A DNA stretch of 64,000 nucleotides from the NCBI GenBank assembly GCA_009103225.1, contig RHPI01002533.1, forward strand, positions 1,285,692 to 1,349,691. The letters are read 5' to 3'. Each line of letters begins with the position of its first letter. Position 1 is the stretch's first letter. Source of the stretch: Chlorokybus atmophyticus (Eukaryota > Streptophyta > Chlorokybophyceae > Chlorokybales > Chlorokybaceae). Made by a program: the position numbers and the translations under genes. The notes below the pieces were generated by a model that worked only from the letters and a program-made list of their open reading frames with translations, did not search any database and had not been told where the DNA came from. Below are positions 10,356 through 22,237 of this stretch, in pieces.

Positions 10356-12830
10356 ATGAGGGCGGCGGCGGTGCTCCTCACCGTGTTGCTGCTAGGGTTG
10401 TCGTCGTTTGCTGCAGCGTAAGTAGCAGTCGAACAATCTGCATCGCTGTCGCATTGGCTTGGGTCTGGCTGCAAGCATGCTTCCCACATGCTGCAATTGC
10501 AGTTCTCAATGCAGTCTACCTGGTGCAGCATGCAACTGCCCAAGCATGACAAGTCATTTGGTTGTGTTGTTTGGTCGTCGGCATGCTTCGTTGGTTTTCA
10601 GTAGCGGACGTTGTGGTTTTCCCTGTTGAAAGGAAGTGGATGCACCTGAGGTCCACAAGCATCATTCAAGCACACGATGAGTATGCTGAGGCCTAATGCA
10701 GCTCATGTGCGTTGCATACATGCCCAAAGCAAATACTGGTTGCACCTGTAACTCACAAGCATTTCATTCAAGCCTGATTGTGCTGAGGTCCAGTGCCTGC
10801 TGCAGCTTTGGCATGGCAACAATAATCAAACCTGTGAGCGTGAACCATTGGGATTGTGTACTCAATTCTTCATATCCTTCGCAGGCGCAACTTCTATGAC
10901 ATTTTACAGGTATCACGCTCTGCAACAGAGGATCAGATCAAGCGCTCGTACCGCAAGCTTGCACTCAAGTATCACCCGGACAAGAACCCGGGCAATGAGG
11001 AAGCCGGCAAGAAGTTTGCAGAGATCAACCATGGTGAGGCATATGTGTGCAGGCACGTTTTACATGTGAGGTTGTCGGTGATTGTATGGTCTGTGAGTTT
11101 GTCAAGTCTCATGCAAGCTTCTCATTCTTTTGGCAGCGTATGAGGTTCTCACCAACGCGGAGCAGAAGCGCATTTATGATCAGTATGGTGAGGAAGGCCT
11201 GAAGCAGCATCAACAAGGAGGCGGTCCAGGAGGAGGCTTTGGACAAGACATATTCTCACAGTAAGCAAGCCATGCTAGGTTGTTCACTGAAAAGCAGCAG
11301 AGCATGCTTTATGTTGCACTCGCAGTCTGCGTACTGTGCGGGGTGCGCTCAGTGCGACCACAACAAGTGCGTACAGAAGTGTGAGGGTACATCAGTGCAC
11401 GAGTATGAAATTGTTCGTATAAGTGTGCGTGTGTGCATGCGCGGGGACGTGTGGGCACATACGTGCATGCTGACAATCCGGTTATATCAGGTTTTTCGGT
11501 GGCGGGTTTGGGTTTGGGCAACAGGAAGAAGAGGAGTCAACTCCAAAGGGCCAGGATGTTAGAGTACAGTTGGAAGTTACTCTGGAAGACCTGTATCTGG
11601 GCAAATCCTTTCAGGTTAGGCTCATGCACATATTGCTGTGGTTGGATTTGCGTAACCTGCCTATCAATATGTGAGGGTTGCACTCTCATTCGCAGCTAGA
11701 ATCCATGCATAGACGCGTGCCAGCTTAGACAGCGTATTTCAGGTACATAGAGAAAAGAATGTCATCAAACCGGCGAAGGGCACGAGGCAATGCAACTGCA
11801 AGAATAAGATGGTTACCAAGCAGATTGGACCAGGGATGTTCCAGCAGTTTCAACAGCAGGTATGGCCCACACATTCTATCTGTATCCTACATCGTTAACG
11901 TTGGTGTGGATCTTGTCATGCTTGGCTGGCCTGTCTATCTGTGGTGTGCTGCAGTGGTTGGTTGGCATGCGGCAACACAATTGCTCAGTCATGTTCGTCG
12001 GTCAAGTCCCCATGTGTGTTGATGCTGATGATCATACTGACCATGATGATGTGATTGTGCTCACAGGTGTGCCAAGAATGCCCAAATGTGAAGTATGAAC
12101 CAGAGGGCCAGTCTCTCACTGTGGAGGTGGACAGGGGGATGTCCGATGGCCAGGTGAGGAAACTTGCATGGTTTGGTACCTTGGTTGCGCCGGGCAGCTG
12201 CTGATCAAATGTTCGCAGGAGGTAACATTCTTTGAGGAAGGCGAGCCGATGATTGATGGGGAGCCTGGCGATCTGAGGGTAGGGGATTCCATGCGATTGT
12301 GGTGTGTGTTTCAATGCACTACGAGCGCATCTGCACCGTGTCTAACCCCACGTGCATTGTAGTTCTACATCAGAACCAAACCACACCCAACCTTCCGGCG
12401 TGAAGGCAACAACCTTCACATGGAGTACACGACATCACTGGTGAGTTTAACATGCTGAGCACCCCTGTGCAATTGCTCTGTTGCAGCTGTCACACACAAG
12501 TATCATACATTGGGCAGGTGGACGCACTTGTAGGTTTTAGTGCAGAAGTTGCCCATCTAGATGGGCATTCCGTGGAGATTGGCAGCAAGGTAAGCGTTAC
12601 CTTCAGGGGCCTCAGTGGTTGTTGCCACTTGGTACCATTCAGAGAGTTGTGCTGGCTTTGCTTTGCAGGGTGTCACAAGGCCTGGTGAGATCCGGCGCAT
12701 TGTCGGCGAGGGCATGCCTGTTCGCGACAGCATGAAACACAAGGGTGATTTGTTTGTGCAGTTCACAGTTGACTTTCCAGCGTCATTGACTGAAGCGCAG
12801 AAAGATAGCATAAGGAAAACATTTGTGTAA
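10356..12830 (+). CDS. ER lumenal DnaJ/Hsp40 of the ERdj3 (DNAJB11) type
   Basis: Co-chaperone of BiP in the ER. Ten exons: 10356-10417, 10885-11033, 11137-11260, 11491-11614, 11743-11859, 12067-12153, 12219-12278, 12363-12440, 12518-12589, 12669-12830; 344 aa. Order: a signal peptide ([17 protein letters not shown]), then a J domain starting [19 protein letters not shown] with the HPD tripeptide in KYHPDKNPG, a Gly/Phe-rich linker ([14 protein letters not shown]), then the substrate-binding region with a reduced cysteine pattern (CNCK and [11 protein letters not shown]), and a C-terminal domain II including [10 protein letters not shown]. The ERdj3 class has this short cysteine insertion in place of the four-repeat zinc finger of type I DnaJ. 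No KDEL-type tail is seen, as is usual for ERdj3. Confidence 0.94.
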
Positions 12831-13505
12831 CTTGCATGAAAGCAGCAGTGGACCGGCGGTTGGGAACTTGCATGTCATTGGCAGTTACCATTGACGTTGT
12901 TGTGAAGTTGCATGCTTGCCATCAGAGCCACGAAAGCATGTCAATGTATCTTGAGATGTATGTGCAATGATGCCCAGGGAAGGGATGCCCAACACCTCCA
13001 TCTCCAAAATACCTATATTCGCTGGCAAAGCCTCGTGTAATAAATGCACACGCAATAATGTCTGCAGACTCCACCAAAGTGATAGCAATTACACTGCATG
13101 AAGGGTTGTAAAATCATCCCATTGATCTGACCACATCAAAGCAACCACTGCCACCGCAGCCAGTTACATCAACACATAGCAAATCCTCACTGCAGAAGTT
13201 TACATACAACAAACTACTGCAACACCAAGGAATCTGCAGCAGTGATGTACCCCACACAATACACATAGAGTAAATTCAGAAATAACTTCCATCAAAGCGT
13301 CTATTGCACAAGTCTATCAACATCCTGGCAGTTCAACCAGCTTTGTATTTACAGCATGGCATTATGTCACTACAACCTGCAAGACGCTGTGAGCGGTGTG
13401 CCAACCGGTCTGGTCGGAAACCACATACCATGCGCTCTGCAGCGTAATATCATCCAACGACAGCTCTCCTACACCATCAAGCACCTAGTCTACTGCTCTA
13501 CAATA
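12831..13505. other. Intergenic between convergent DnaJ and sigma-factor genes
   Basis: This holds the 3' regions of two convergent genes. I see no further coding signal; the open frame near 13356 has no recognisable features. Confidence 0.6.
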
Positions 13506-15603
13506 TCAACACAAGTACTCTCGCAGGTTGCCTGCGCGAATGTTGCACCGCAACTTGTTCAAGGCTTCGCACTGCAAGCACATAGAAAACTTGTCAGCAA
13601 TCTTATAAACAGCGCATGTACTTAGCGTAAGCCGTGCGGTTGATAACCAATGCAGCTGAGGCTTCCATAAGTCTGCACAAGACAGCCGCACAATTTGCAA
13701 TCATGTACAATCATCATACCTCAATTTGTCGGATACGCTCGCGAGTGACTGAGAATATCTGCCCAACTTCCTCCAGAGTCCAAACTCGCTCTTCCTCGCC
13801 CAGCCCGTAGCGCAACCTGATGACCTCACGCTCTCGGGGTCTTAACAAGTTCAGAGCATTACGCAGATCGTCCTTCATCATGTGCGATTCTGCAACGTCA
13901 TCTGGACCTGGCCTGCCATCTGGCAGACAATCCATGATGCTGCGCATGTCCTGCGTCTTGGAGTTGGGAGATGCGGCACAGTCCAAGGAGGCAACGGGAG
14001 CAGCGCCGCGCAAGATGGCCTCCACCTTCTCACGAGGAAGACCGCATGCCTCTGCAAGCACTGTGGTTCTGGGCTCTCTGTGCGATTGATCGGTGATGAG
14101 CTTGGCTGTCCGCTTGATTTGGTAAAGAGTCTCCACTGTGCGGATCGGCAGGCGAATCATTCTGCTATCATTTGCAATGCCTCTCGTAATGGCTTGTCGG
14201 ATCCACCAGTAAGCGTAGGTAGAGAACTTGAAACCCTTCTTGTAGTCAAACCGATCTGCCCCCTTTACCAACCCCAGCATGCCCTCCTGGCACATGTCGA
14301 TCAATGGCAGACCCCTGTTTTGATAGCGCTTGGCAACTGAAACTACAAGGCGCAGGTTGCTGACAACCAGCTGGTGTCTTGCCATCCGGCCTGCTCTGAT
14401 AATTTCTTCCAGCTCTGCTGAGCCTGATACCCCGGCCGCTTCAGCCCACTCATAATCAGATGGAGAGTGGCCGAGCTGTTTCTCAAGCTTGGCTTTGACA
14501 CTCTTCAATCGGGTCATTTCCTGAACACCATGTCCATCAGACACACAACATAGGTGCAACACAATCAAAGGACAGCTGTGAGCGAGCAAATCCATGCATG
14601 GAATTGACTTGTTCGCAAGCAATGGCTGGTTGCAGTAGCATACCTTCAACTGCCGGCCATACTCCAGCTCTTCCTCGTGTGTTAGAAGTGGAGCACATGC
14701 CATGTCCATCAAGTATTGCCTCACGCTTTGAGGACCTGCCGTTGCCGCCCTGTGTGCCTTGCGCTTCTCCTTGAGCATGGGTGTCAGCTTGCGTGTCACC
14801 TTCCCCGCAAGAAGACGTTGCTGGTCCGACCACTCAGACCCTAAGGTGCGATGCTCGAGGCGTTCGTTGTGCAGCTGTTCGGTGCTTGGGGCCAGCGCTA
14901 TTGGTGTTCTGCGGCGCAAGCGTGCACTGCCCGAGCCTACAACCTGTCACAGTATATTAACAGCTTCTTAGCTGCAGCAGTTCGGCCATCACACCGTGAT
15001 TGCCTAGTGACAAAATACATGGTTCTGGTTGACAAGAATGGAGACAATGCTAGTGGGATTGCATGCATGGGCATGGCTGAGCTACCTAATTGACACTGAA
15101 TTGCTTACACAGCGCGAGATCCGCAAGTGCTAGATTGCGCCATAATAGAGACTGGTACAAACCTGAAGCTCTTCAAGCTGCCGGTGACTGTGGCTGGGCA
15201 GCTCTTGTTCAGCCTCCTGTGCGGCTTCCAGCTGCTCCTGCTCCTGTGCTTCTCTCCGTATTGTGGCAAGCAGCGCCTCCATCAGCGCCCTCTCCGTCTC
15301 TCTGCGGATGCTGCTGTGGCGAGGATCGTCCCGCTCAACTTTGCTTATGCGCGTGAACCTACCCCATTCCTCCAGCTCCACTCTGTCCTCGAGAGTAGCT
15401 GCACGTCGTGTGGCACACTCTAACACGCATGTGGTCGGCTGCAGCCTCCGCCTTGTGCCCAGCTGCTGCGGCGCTACGGTTGCTGGCTGAGAGATAGCAT
15501 GCGAAGAACTCTTGCGGCGCACCAGCAACGGAGCACCAACATGAGCTACGACCACAGCCATGCTGACAGGCAATCGATTCCCCAATGCAAACGACAACGT
15601 CAC
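13506..15603 (-). CDS. Plastid RNA polymerase sigma factor (sigma-70 family)
   Basis: Promoter-recognition subunit of the plastid-encoded polymerase, nuclear-encoded. Exons on the minus strand: 15603-15163, 14943-14644, 14520-13720, 13571-13506; all junctions phase 0, 535 aa. The N-terminal 150 residues are basic and Ser/Ala-rich, like a plastid transit peptide plus linker. Region 1.2 is around SVRQYLMDMACAPLL. Region 2 carries NLRLVVSVAKRYQNRGLPL, DMCQEGMLGLVKGADRFD and FKFSTYAYWWIRQAITR. Region 3 follows, and region 4 has LRPREREVIRLRYGLG and the helix-turn-helix TLEEVGQIFSVTRERIRQIE. The last small exon supplies EALNKLR, completing 4.2. Intron 2 (123 nt) has no stop codon and is a multiple of three, so retention would be readable. 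Algae usually carry a single such gene; I cannot assign a SIG number. Confidence 0.96.
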
Positions 15604-16576
15604 TGATGCCAGCCTTCAAGATGTCATGCCCTGCTCTAATGCACTGCTACTGAGACAGCCGGGCTGAGAGACTGCAACCGCAAACACTACTGCTCCACCT
15701 CCAGCAGCTCGCCGGCTGCAATCCCAGCTTCTATGTGCGATGAGGCACGTCAACAGGCTGTACGTCTAGCCGTCTCCGGCTATCACAAAAGCCTCCGCAA
15801 GCACGAGGACGGCGACCTTACGTACGACGCTGCCGACAACGCCGTCAACCACCCCGCCAAGAACCAGCGCACTGCCTCACAGAGGAACGCCGTCGCTCGG
15901 CGACTTGCCATTAGCTCCGCAGCGCTTTTTCCGCCTAAACTCTTGGCCCGAAAGAGAATCGCGGTCAGCAAACCACGATTCCAGTGGAAACTGCGAAACT
16001 TTGCACAATGGCATGTCAGCAGTTTGATAGCGAGATTGCTGTGCTTGCAGGACAAACGGACGTACAGCCAACACACCGCTAAGTGTCGCTACGGCCTCGG
16101 TTTCTGGTTAGTTGTAGGGACTTCCTGCAGAATAGCGAGGGAATCCGTTAACTGGTTGCGCGTGGGCCTAACCTGAGATATTTGCTTGCCCAGGAGCCGG
16201 GCTAGTGAGGCCGTCGATGGGGTGGAGTGCAGGGATCGACGGCAGGTACCGATCGACGGTGTCAGAGCGTGCGGATTGCGCTCCGCCTCCTGCAGCCAAT
16301 CGGACGCCTCATGGGCGCCGACCAATGGGGCTGAAGACGTGCTGCAGTCATATTCTAGACCTAGAGCTAACGTTAGAAACAGCAGGGGGCGACCTAGTGG
16401 CCGCTGTATGCTCCCTTCAGCCGCTCACGTAGTCGTGCGCTGCCGCGGCAACGCACGTTTCTACCATGCTGATGTCACTGCCGCGGCCTGTACGGTTGCT
16501 GAGACTCGTACGACAACTCCACTAGAGCACTTCGTTGAAGTAGTGTTTTACATGATGTAAATTACATCCCGGACCT
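15604..16576. other. Upstream region of the sigma-factor gene with uncertain ORFs
   Basis: Frames 15733-16176 and 16186-16560 (+) are open but carry no recognisable domain. Their opposite strands are equally open, which fits GC-rich non-coding DNA. CCAAT-type boxes occur near 16298 and 16321. I treat it as promoter and leader sequence. Confidence 0.4.
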
Positions 16577-16735
16577 ATGGAGGGTTCTGATGTTGACAAA
16601 TTCATTCTTCAGGTAATGTGGCAATGTCATGGTGCCATTGTAAAGTGCATGGTTGATGCATTGATTCTTTTTGCTGTATGTGCACAGGACAATCAATCAA
16701 TGGTTGCCATGCTGAATGCTAGCATCATCGCTTAA
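16577..16735 (+). CDS. Possible two-exon microprotein gene (27 aa)
   Basis: An ATG at 16577 opens MEGSDVDKFILQ, ending exactly at a donor (CAG|GTAATG, exon 16577-16612). An acceptor TGCACAG at 16687 reopens in the same phase with DNQSMVAMLNAS and reaches TAA at 16733-16735. Both splice sites match those of verified genes here. An in-frame stop sits just upstream of the ATG. The product has no recognised family and could be chance. Alternatively these are exons of a larger gene I failed to assemble. Confidence 0.25.
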   Translation: MEGSDVDKFILQVMWQCHGAIVKCMVDALILFAVCAQDNQSMVAMLNASIIA

Positions 16736-17284
16736 ATAAATAAAATTATTGTTTGTATAGTATATGGATACAATGGCATACTGGCAATAAATTAAACATG
16801 CAAATTGTTCGCGGGTGAAAGGCTGGAGTCTGTTTGGTCATATATATTGCATAAGACACCATGGTGCATGGGATAAGCGACACTTTTCGTAATCGATAAA
16901 TCGTTGGTTATTTTATTATTTCATGAACGTCAGCGTTCAAAGAGTTTGCTTTGACACAGATTTTGTGTGTCATATACATAAATGGCTACAAGACCAAACA
17001 ATTCAACACCATCATGGCCATGAACTGCATTGGATGATATGATGTTTGCTAGAGGTAGCCCATGTGTCACGCCCACATGGCAGGCAAAAGTCATTTTCTG
17101 TCCCTTACTTATGTGGTAAGTAAGATGAGACTAAGTGGGGACCCACACTACGCAAGCGTGTGTAGTGCTTGTGGGTGTGCTCTCATGTAGGTCTGCTCTA
17201 GAGCCTGTGCGGCCTTGAGCATGATGAACTACACAAGGCATGATGGCAAGCACATAGCTGATCATAGCCGATGAGACATCATGT

Positions 17285-17485
17285 GATGTACAGAGACATA
17301 TGTGTGCATATGTCCGCATGTGTATGCATGTGTTTGCATATGTGTGCACATGTACACATATGAGTGCATACGCGTGCATGAGAGGTATGTACTAGATGTA
17401 TGCATGTATATGCATGCATGCGCATATGTGTGCATATATGCGCATATGTATGCATAAGGATGCATATGTATGCATGAGTATGATG
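17285..17485. repeat. TGCATATG/TGTGCATG microsatellite tract
   Basis: This is an alternating purine-pyrimidine tract of imperfect repeats of TGTGCATATG-like units, about 200 bp long. Similar but shorter tracts occur in other introns here (27170-27380, 53810-53890). Confidence 0.85.
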
Positions 17486-18080
17486 TCCTAGGCTAATGTG
17501 ACCAGCCAAGGGACGTTTACAATGTCCGAGGCTGATGTGTGATCAGTCTTGGGCGTTGAAAGAGGTCCAAGGGCTGATGTGGCAGCCCTAGACATGAGTT
17601 GTGGTCAACGCAGCCATGACAAGGCATGTAGCCTTGGACTTGGATGTTCTAGGTCGGAGAGCAGCAAAGAGAGGGTATATGAACGGCCTCAACATGTGTT
17701 GAGGCAGCTCAGCATGTGCATACTCGACTCTTGTGTGTGGGGTGCCTAGTTGAGTTGTTCAAGGGGCTCTCCCTCTCGTCCCATGTGGGGTGTGATGTCC
17801 GTGGCAGCTTTGCACATGTGTGTGAGGAGTGCTTGAGTGTGTGAGTGTGTGGGAGCTGAGCAGAGAGGTTGGTGTCATCCTCTCCTTCCTTGGTGCGGTG
17901 CTGTGACTTCCTCTGCAAGGTACTGCACCAGTGACGCTGGTAGGGCTTCCAGTAGTAAGTCCTTGTGCTTGTGCATAAGTTTGCCAAGCCGCCCAGCAAG
18001 TAAGTGAGTGGTATCGTTACACCATGTATGTTAAGTTGTTTTAATAACAGTTTATACATCGGCAATAAATGCATGCCTGT

Positions 18081-18200
18081 TAAGCTTAGCAGAAACTTTG
18101 TATACGGTCAAACATGTTGTCTCAGATAATCTTCATTAACAACATATGCTAACTTGCTAAGCTTTGCAAGAACTTTACATATGGTCAAACACGTTTTGTC
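18081..18200 (+). repeat. Degenerate direct repeat pair (about 40 bp, 77 bp period)
   Basis: Copies at about 18081-18121 and 18158-18200 share AAGCTT.GCA.GAACTTT followed by GGTCAAACA.GTT.TGTC, with scattered substitutions. They are AT-rich and lie in an intergenic region. Confidence 0.6.
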
Positions 18201-18664
18201 AAGTGGCTTTTATTATCAATATATATTAATGCAATATCAAGATGTTTGTATTGTTGTGTGCAACAAATACAATGCACAATATACATATTGTAATGTACTC
18301 ATCAACATCATCACAGCAACGAAAACACACTTTGACTGCATAGTGGCCCATGTCTTGCATTCCTAACAAGATTGCCCCATGTTGTTTATACGCGCAACTG
18401 AATTAACCAGCATTGAAGACTTGTTGACGTGCAAGATCTTGTGCAAACATGGCTTCTCGAACAAAATGTTGCAAGGCTCAGCAATGCTTGTTCAGTTTCT
18501 TTCTTGTGCTTGCATGTTTTGAGAGGGCGTCCGGTGCACAGGGGAGTGGGGGCCAAGGATTGCCAAGAGTGCCTTCAAACTAGTGAAACATGTTTGTTTA
18601 CTAGTCATGAAGGACTTGGCTGCCAGAGTGTCCTGCTTTGATAAGTTGCCTAATTGAAGTGCCG

Positions 18665-20167
18665 CTACTCTTTCATCAGGCTAACCATGTCCGCAATCTC
18701 CGTGGGGCTTTTACCGCTTGTCTGCAGAACGAAACGACGTATAATACAAACAAAAACATAGCCAAGCTGCCCGCATGCATGCAGAACAGTGCTGTCCGTG
18801 ATAAAGCAACAACTGGCATTACCCGGATGAAAGACGGTCCAAACTTGCCCTTGTCGATCTCTGGCTCGCCCTTAACGACGCACCTAACAGAGACAACAAC
18901 TTGCAACTGGTTGGGTTGAGGGCAAACGAATCCATTTCGTGTGATTGCTGCTAAGTGATTTGTGAGTGCCTGCCTGCAACTGCATTGGGCAGCAGCGTCA
19001 ATTGAACACATGCATTGCGACTCAAGTACCTCCAATGTGTGCTTGCACTTGTGCGTTGGGCTTTCTGCAATGTCACAGTGATAATGCGCTCGGTACCACG
19101 GGTTTCTGCACGCAGTTGTGTGGTCAGGTGCATGCTGCATGCATTGCAAAATGCACACATTTTGCTGCCTTCCAAACAGCCACAAGTCCGATTGCACCAC
19201 ACGCGCAGTTACCAATCTCCCAGGTGGAGTCCTCAGGAAGAACACGTCTGTATAGCTCGCCCTGTCAATTACACAAGCATTGACTTCACATAGCACACCT
19301 CATGGCATGTCCAGGTTTTACATAAGTGCACCAGCAAATGCTGAACACACAAGCATGCACGGCAGGCAAGCGTGAGCCTCCAGGAGCTCACAGTGATTGA
19401 AGCAGCTGTTGTGTACCTGCAGCACTGGCTTGTCGCTGCCGCTAAGGGAAATACGGAACTGCTCCGAGGCAATCTTGCAGTCTACATCCTTGCTGCGCGT
19501 GCCTGCAAGTTGAAGAGCGGTGACGGAGTGCATAAACAGCTGGATGGGAGTGACTGTGCGGCTGTCTCTCTTGCAGCTTTGCAAACACGCTGCCAACACA
19601 TACATCCACACCACACCTGCTGCACAGGGAATCTCAACAATGACCTCCTCCTCTGTCTGGCCCCACTGGTAGCGATCGGTCTTGCCTGCGTATGCTCACG
19701 GTCGCCCCGCTATCAAACACAAACGCATGTGCTGCTGGATGCCGACTGCTTGTTGTGATGGTGCTGGTGCTGGTGCTGGTTGTTGAAGACGACAACAGGT
19801 GCAAGACTGCTAGCACTGACTGCATTTGATCGACAGCTGTTGGCAAGGGGAGCAACCAGCATAGCCTTACCTCCAAACGCCATTGGGTCCGTGATCCCAT
19901 TGACACTCTGCTTGGCAATGTCGTTGAAGTCCGAAGCAGCCAAGGCAGAGTCCTGCATTGCACTCACACTACTCAATCGTACATACACATGGTGCAGGTG
20001 TTGCTGGGTGGTTATAGTGTCAATTGTATTGTGGTGTGGGACAGCCATGCCTTGGAGGTGGGTTGCCTGCGCTGCCACCATGACCAAGACAGCCATATCA
20101 GCACACCAAGCACGGTGGTGAAGGCCGCCCTGCCCGCCGCCCACCACCACTCGGCCGCCTGCTCCAT
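18665..20167 (-). CDS. NudC/CS-domain (p23-like) co-chaperone
   Basis: NudC-family proteins are Hsp90-associated co-chaperones linked to dynein and client folding. Exons on the minus strand: 20167-20114 (tentative first), 19952-19871, 19685-19617, 19502-19417, 19261-19213, 19105-19030, 18883-18823, 18721-18665; phases agree throughout, 177 aa. The CS domain is clear: YQWGQTEEEVIVEIPC, GTRSKDVDCKI, then KPVLQGELYRRV, EDSTWEIE, ITVTLQKAQ and WRCVVKGEPEID. These correspond to the seven-stranded CS fold and the tail motif of NudC proteins. The C-terminus is short (SPTEIADMVSLMKE). The first exon (MEQAAEWWWAAG) is chosen by phase only. It starts 71 bp from the divergent SDS22 gene. Confidence 0.85.
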
Positions 20168-20238
20168 GACCTCCCTCCCTTGAGCAATGCTACAACGTGC
20201 TTGCAAACAGCCAACGGTTTACGTTGCTGGTGGTCGTC
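20168..20238. promoter_or_regulatory. Short divergent promoter between NudC-like and SDS22 genes
   Basis: Only 71 bp separate the two proposed start codons, so transcription must start within or very near this interval for both genes, unless the tentative NudC-like first exon is wrong. Confidence 0.45.
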
Positions 20239-22237
20239 ATGGCGGCGGCGGCGGTAGCTGTGGCACGCACTGCCGGGGGCGAGGTGGTGGACCTGTGCGG
20301 CTATGAGCTCAGTGACGGCGAGCTGGAGGCTGCCGGCCCTCTGCCCGAGGATGCAGCGGAGGCCGACCTCACGCAGAACAGGCTGAAAGCCGTGCCGGCA
20401 GGGACGCTGAGCGGGCCGCGCCAGCTGCGGCGCCTGTCGCTTCGCAAGAACCTCATTGCTGACGCCTCGCCCCTCGCCACCATTCCGGGCCTCAAAGGCC
20501 TGCACCGCCTCGTTCTACACGACAACCACCTTACCCAGGCACGCATGCATGCAAGCTCTTGAATTTTCTCTCCTGAATGCATGGTTGAGTAATAAACACG
20601 ACGAATGGTTGCATGAGTGGTGAGAACATGAATGACCTCACGCATGCAGTCGTTGAGTGAGTGAGCAAATGGACAAAGACATCAACAGCTGCACATTGCG
20701 GCTGCAAGTTCCCGTTTGCATTTTGCACAAATGTGTCCTGGCCTAAGCTTCATGAGCCTTGGTCGTCAGATATCCATCGGAAGCAGGTTGCTGGTTGAAG
20801 CTGTCCAAAGTAGCGAGTGCATGTTTCTGGTGCTTACGGTGTCACTCTTGGCAAACCAAAACATTGAACAAGTGCACGTTACTGGACGCACGCGCAGTGC
20901 GTAAATCCTGGACCGTGCATATATGTGCTTTGCCCCTCAACGCTTACTGCCACTGCATCAAGTGCGCTCATTTTGGTGCATGAACTGCGCAGCTTCCTCC
21001 ACTTGAGCCGTTCGAAGAGCTGGCCCACCTTGACGTCTCTTTCAACAAGGTACGCTCTGCTCTCTGACCGCATGTACTGGCCTGCTTGCTGCATCCAAAG
21101 GGTGTAATGATTGTGTGTCTGCTCAATAAGTGAACGCACGCTGTGCAAGCAAACGACATTCTTGGCAGATCAAATCGCTCGAGAGCATGGCGCAGGCCAG
21201 CAGCACGCTGGAAGAGTTGTTTGCGGCCAGCAATAAAGTGCGGACATAGCAGCCCAATCTCGTACTATCTCAATTTTGTGCTAAAGCAAGCTGCTGGCTG
21301 CACACAGATCGGACAGATTGAAAGCTTGACACACCTCCATGCCTTACGGGTGCTCGAGCTTGGCTGCAACCGCATACGGGTGAGAAGCTGGTGAGATTGA
21401 TATTGCTACTTGGTTCAGCCAAGGTCTGCACGCTCTCAACACTCACTGCATGCAGGTTGCATAGAACATCATTGCGTGCAGGAGATGGAGGGGCTGGAGG
21501 GGTTGGGCGCGCTGCAGCAGCTGTGGCTGGGACGCAACAAGATTGCGCGCATCCTCGTGCCGCCCTCGCCTGCTGCCAGCCTGCGCCAGATAAGCTTACA
21601 GAGCAACCGCCTCACGTCCATGTCCGGCATTGAAGCCTGCACCGCCCTTGAAGAGCTCTACCTTTCTCACAACGCCATCGATCGCATTCCGGTGAGTTGC
21701 ATTGCTGTCATTAGTCATATTAATCAGCCTGTACTTTGTTTCTTGCACAGTAAGTCTCAGAAGTCGCCACCATGCAGGACCTTTCTGCGCTAACGCAGCT
21801 CCGCATACTGGATGTGGGCAACAATCGCATCACTGCCATTGAGGGCCTGCAAAAAATTTCTGGACTGGAGGACCTCTGGATCAATGACAATCAGCTCGGC
21901 AGCCTGGAGGGCGTCCAAGGCGCAGTCCGCAACTCCGCCAACACCCTCTTTACCATATATGTAGACAACAACCCTGCGGTACGGCCAGAGCCTGGTCGCA
22001 TGATGTTGGCATTGCGTTGCAGTTTGCAGAACGTAATCCCTCCAGCGGAAGCTTGATAGTCCACACCATGCTTTCTGCATTCGCTGATGTGTATTCAGCA
22101 TTCTCTTCTTTTACATTGTGCAGGTGCAGGGCATGGACGTTGCACAGCTCAGAGAGAAGCTGCTAGCCGCGTTCCCAGCCCTCATGCAAATAGATGCGTA
22201 CTATGTTCCTAAAGCTGCACCACCTCGCCTCCGCTGA
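20239..22237 (+). CDS. SDS22: Protein phosphatase 1 regulatory subunit SDS22 (PPP1R7)
   Basis: Leucine-rich-repeat partner of PP1 catalytic subunit, with roles in PP1 maturation and mitosis. Exons: 20239-20538, 20993-21049, 21169-21237, 21308-21379, 21482-21691, 21778-21978, 22124-22236/7; 340 aa. Each exon from the second onward holds whole SDS22-type repeats: FEELAHLDVSFNKI, LEELFAASNK, LRVLELGCNRIR, LQQLWLGRNKIA, LEELYLSHNAID, LRILDVGNNRIT and LEDLWINDNQLG. The C-terminal cap follows, with FPALMQIDAYYV matching the family's LPxLxQIDA cap. A start 42 bp upstream (20197) is in frame and would add a hydrophobic leader; I prefer 20239 because this protein is normally nuclear/cytosolic. Intron 1 appears to have a GC donor (CAG|GCACGC). 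Confidence 0.95.

Larger units (their letters stand above)
16736..18664. other. Repeat-rich gene-poor region
   Basis: No credible gene is visible. The open frames in 17130-17510 are translations of a TGCATATG-type microsatellite. The segment 17490-17760 is made of degenerate repeated phrases such as GGCTGATGTG and CCAAGGG. A palindrome, CCTCAACATGTGTTGAGG, spans 17687-17704. Confidence 0.6.

Noticed and set aside
15733-16560. Two open frames upstream of the sigma factor
   Set aside because: No domain, both strands equally open, GC-rich promoter-like sequence.
17131-17509. His/Met/Tyr-rich ORFs
   Set aside because: They are translations of a TGCATATG microsatellite.
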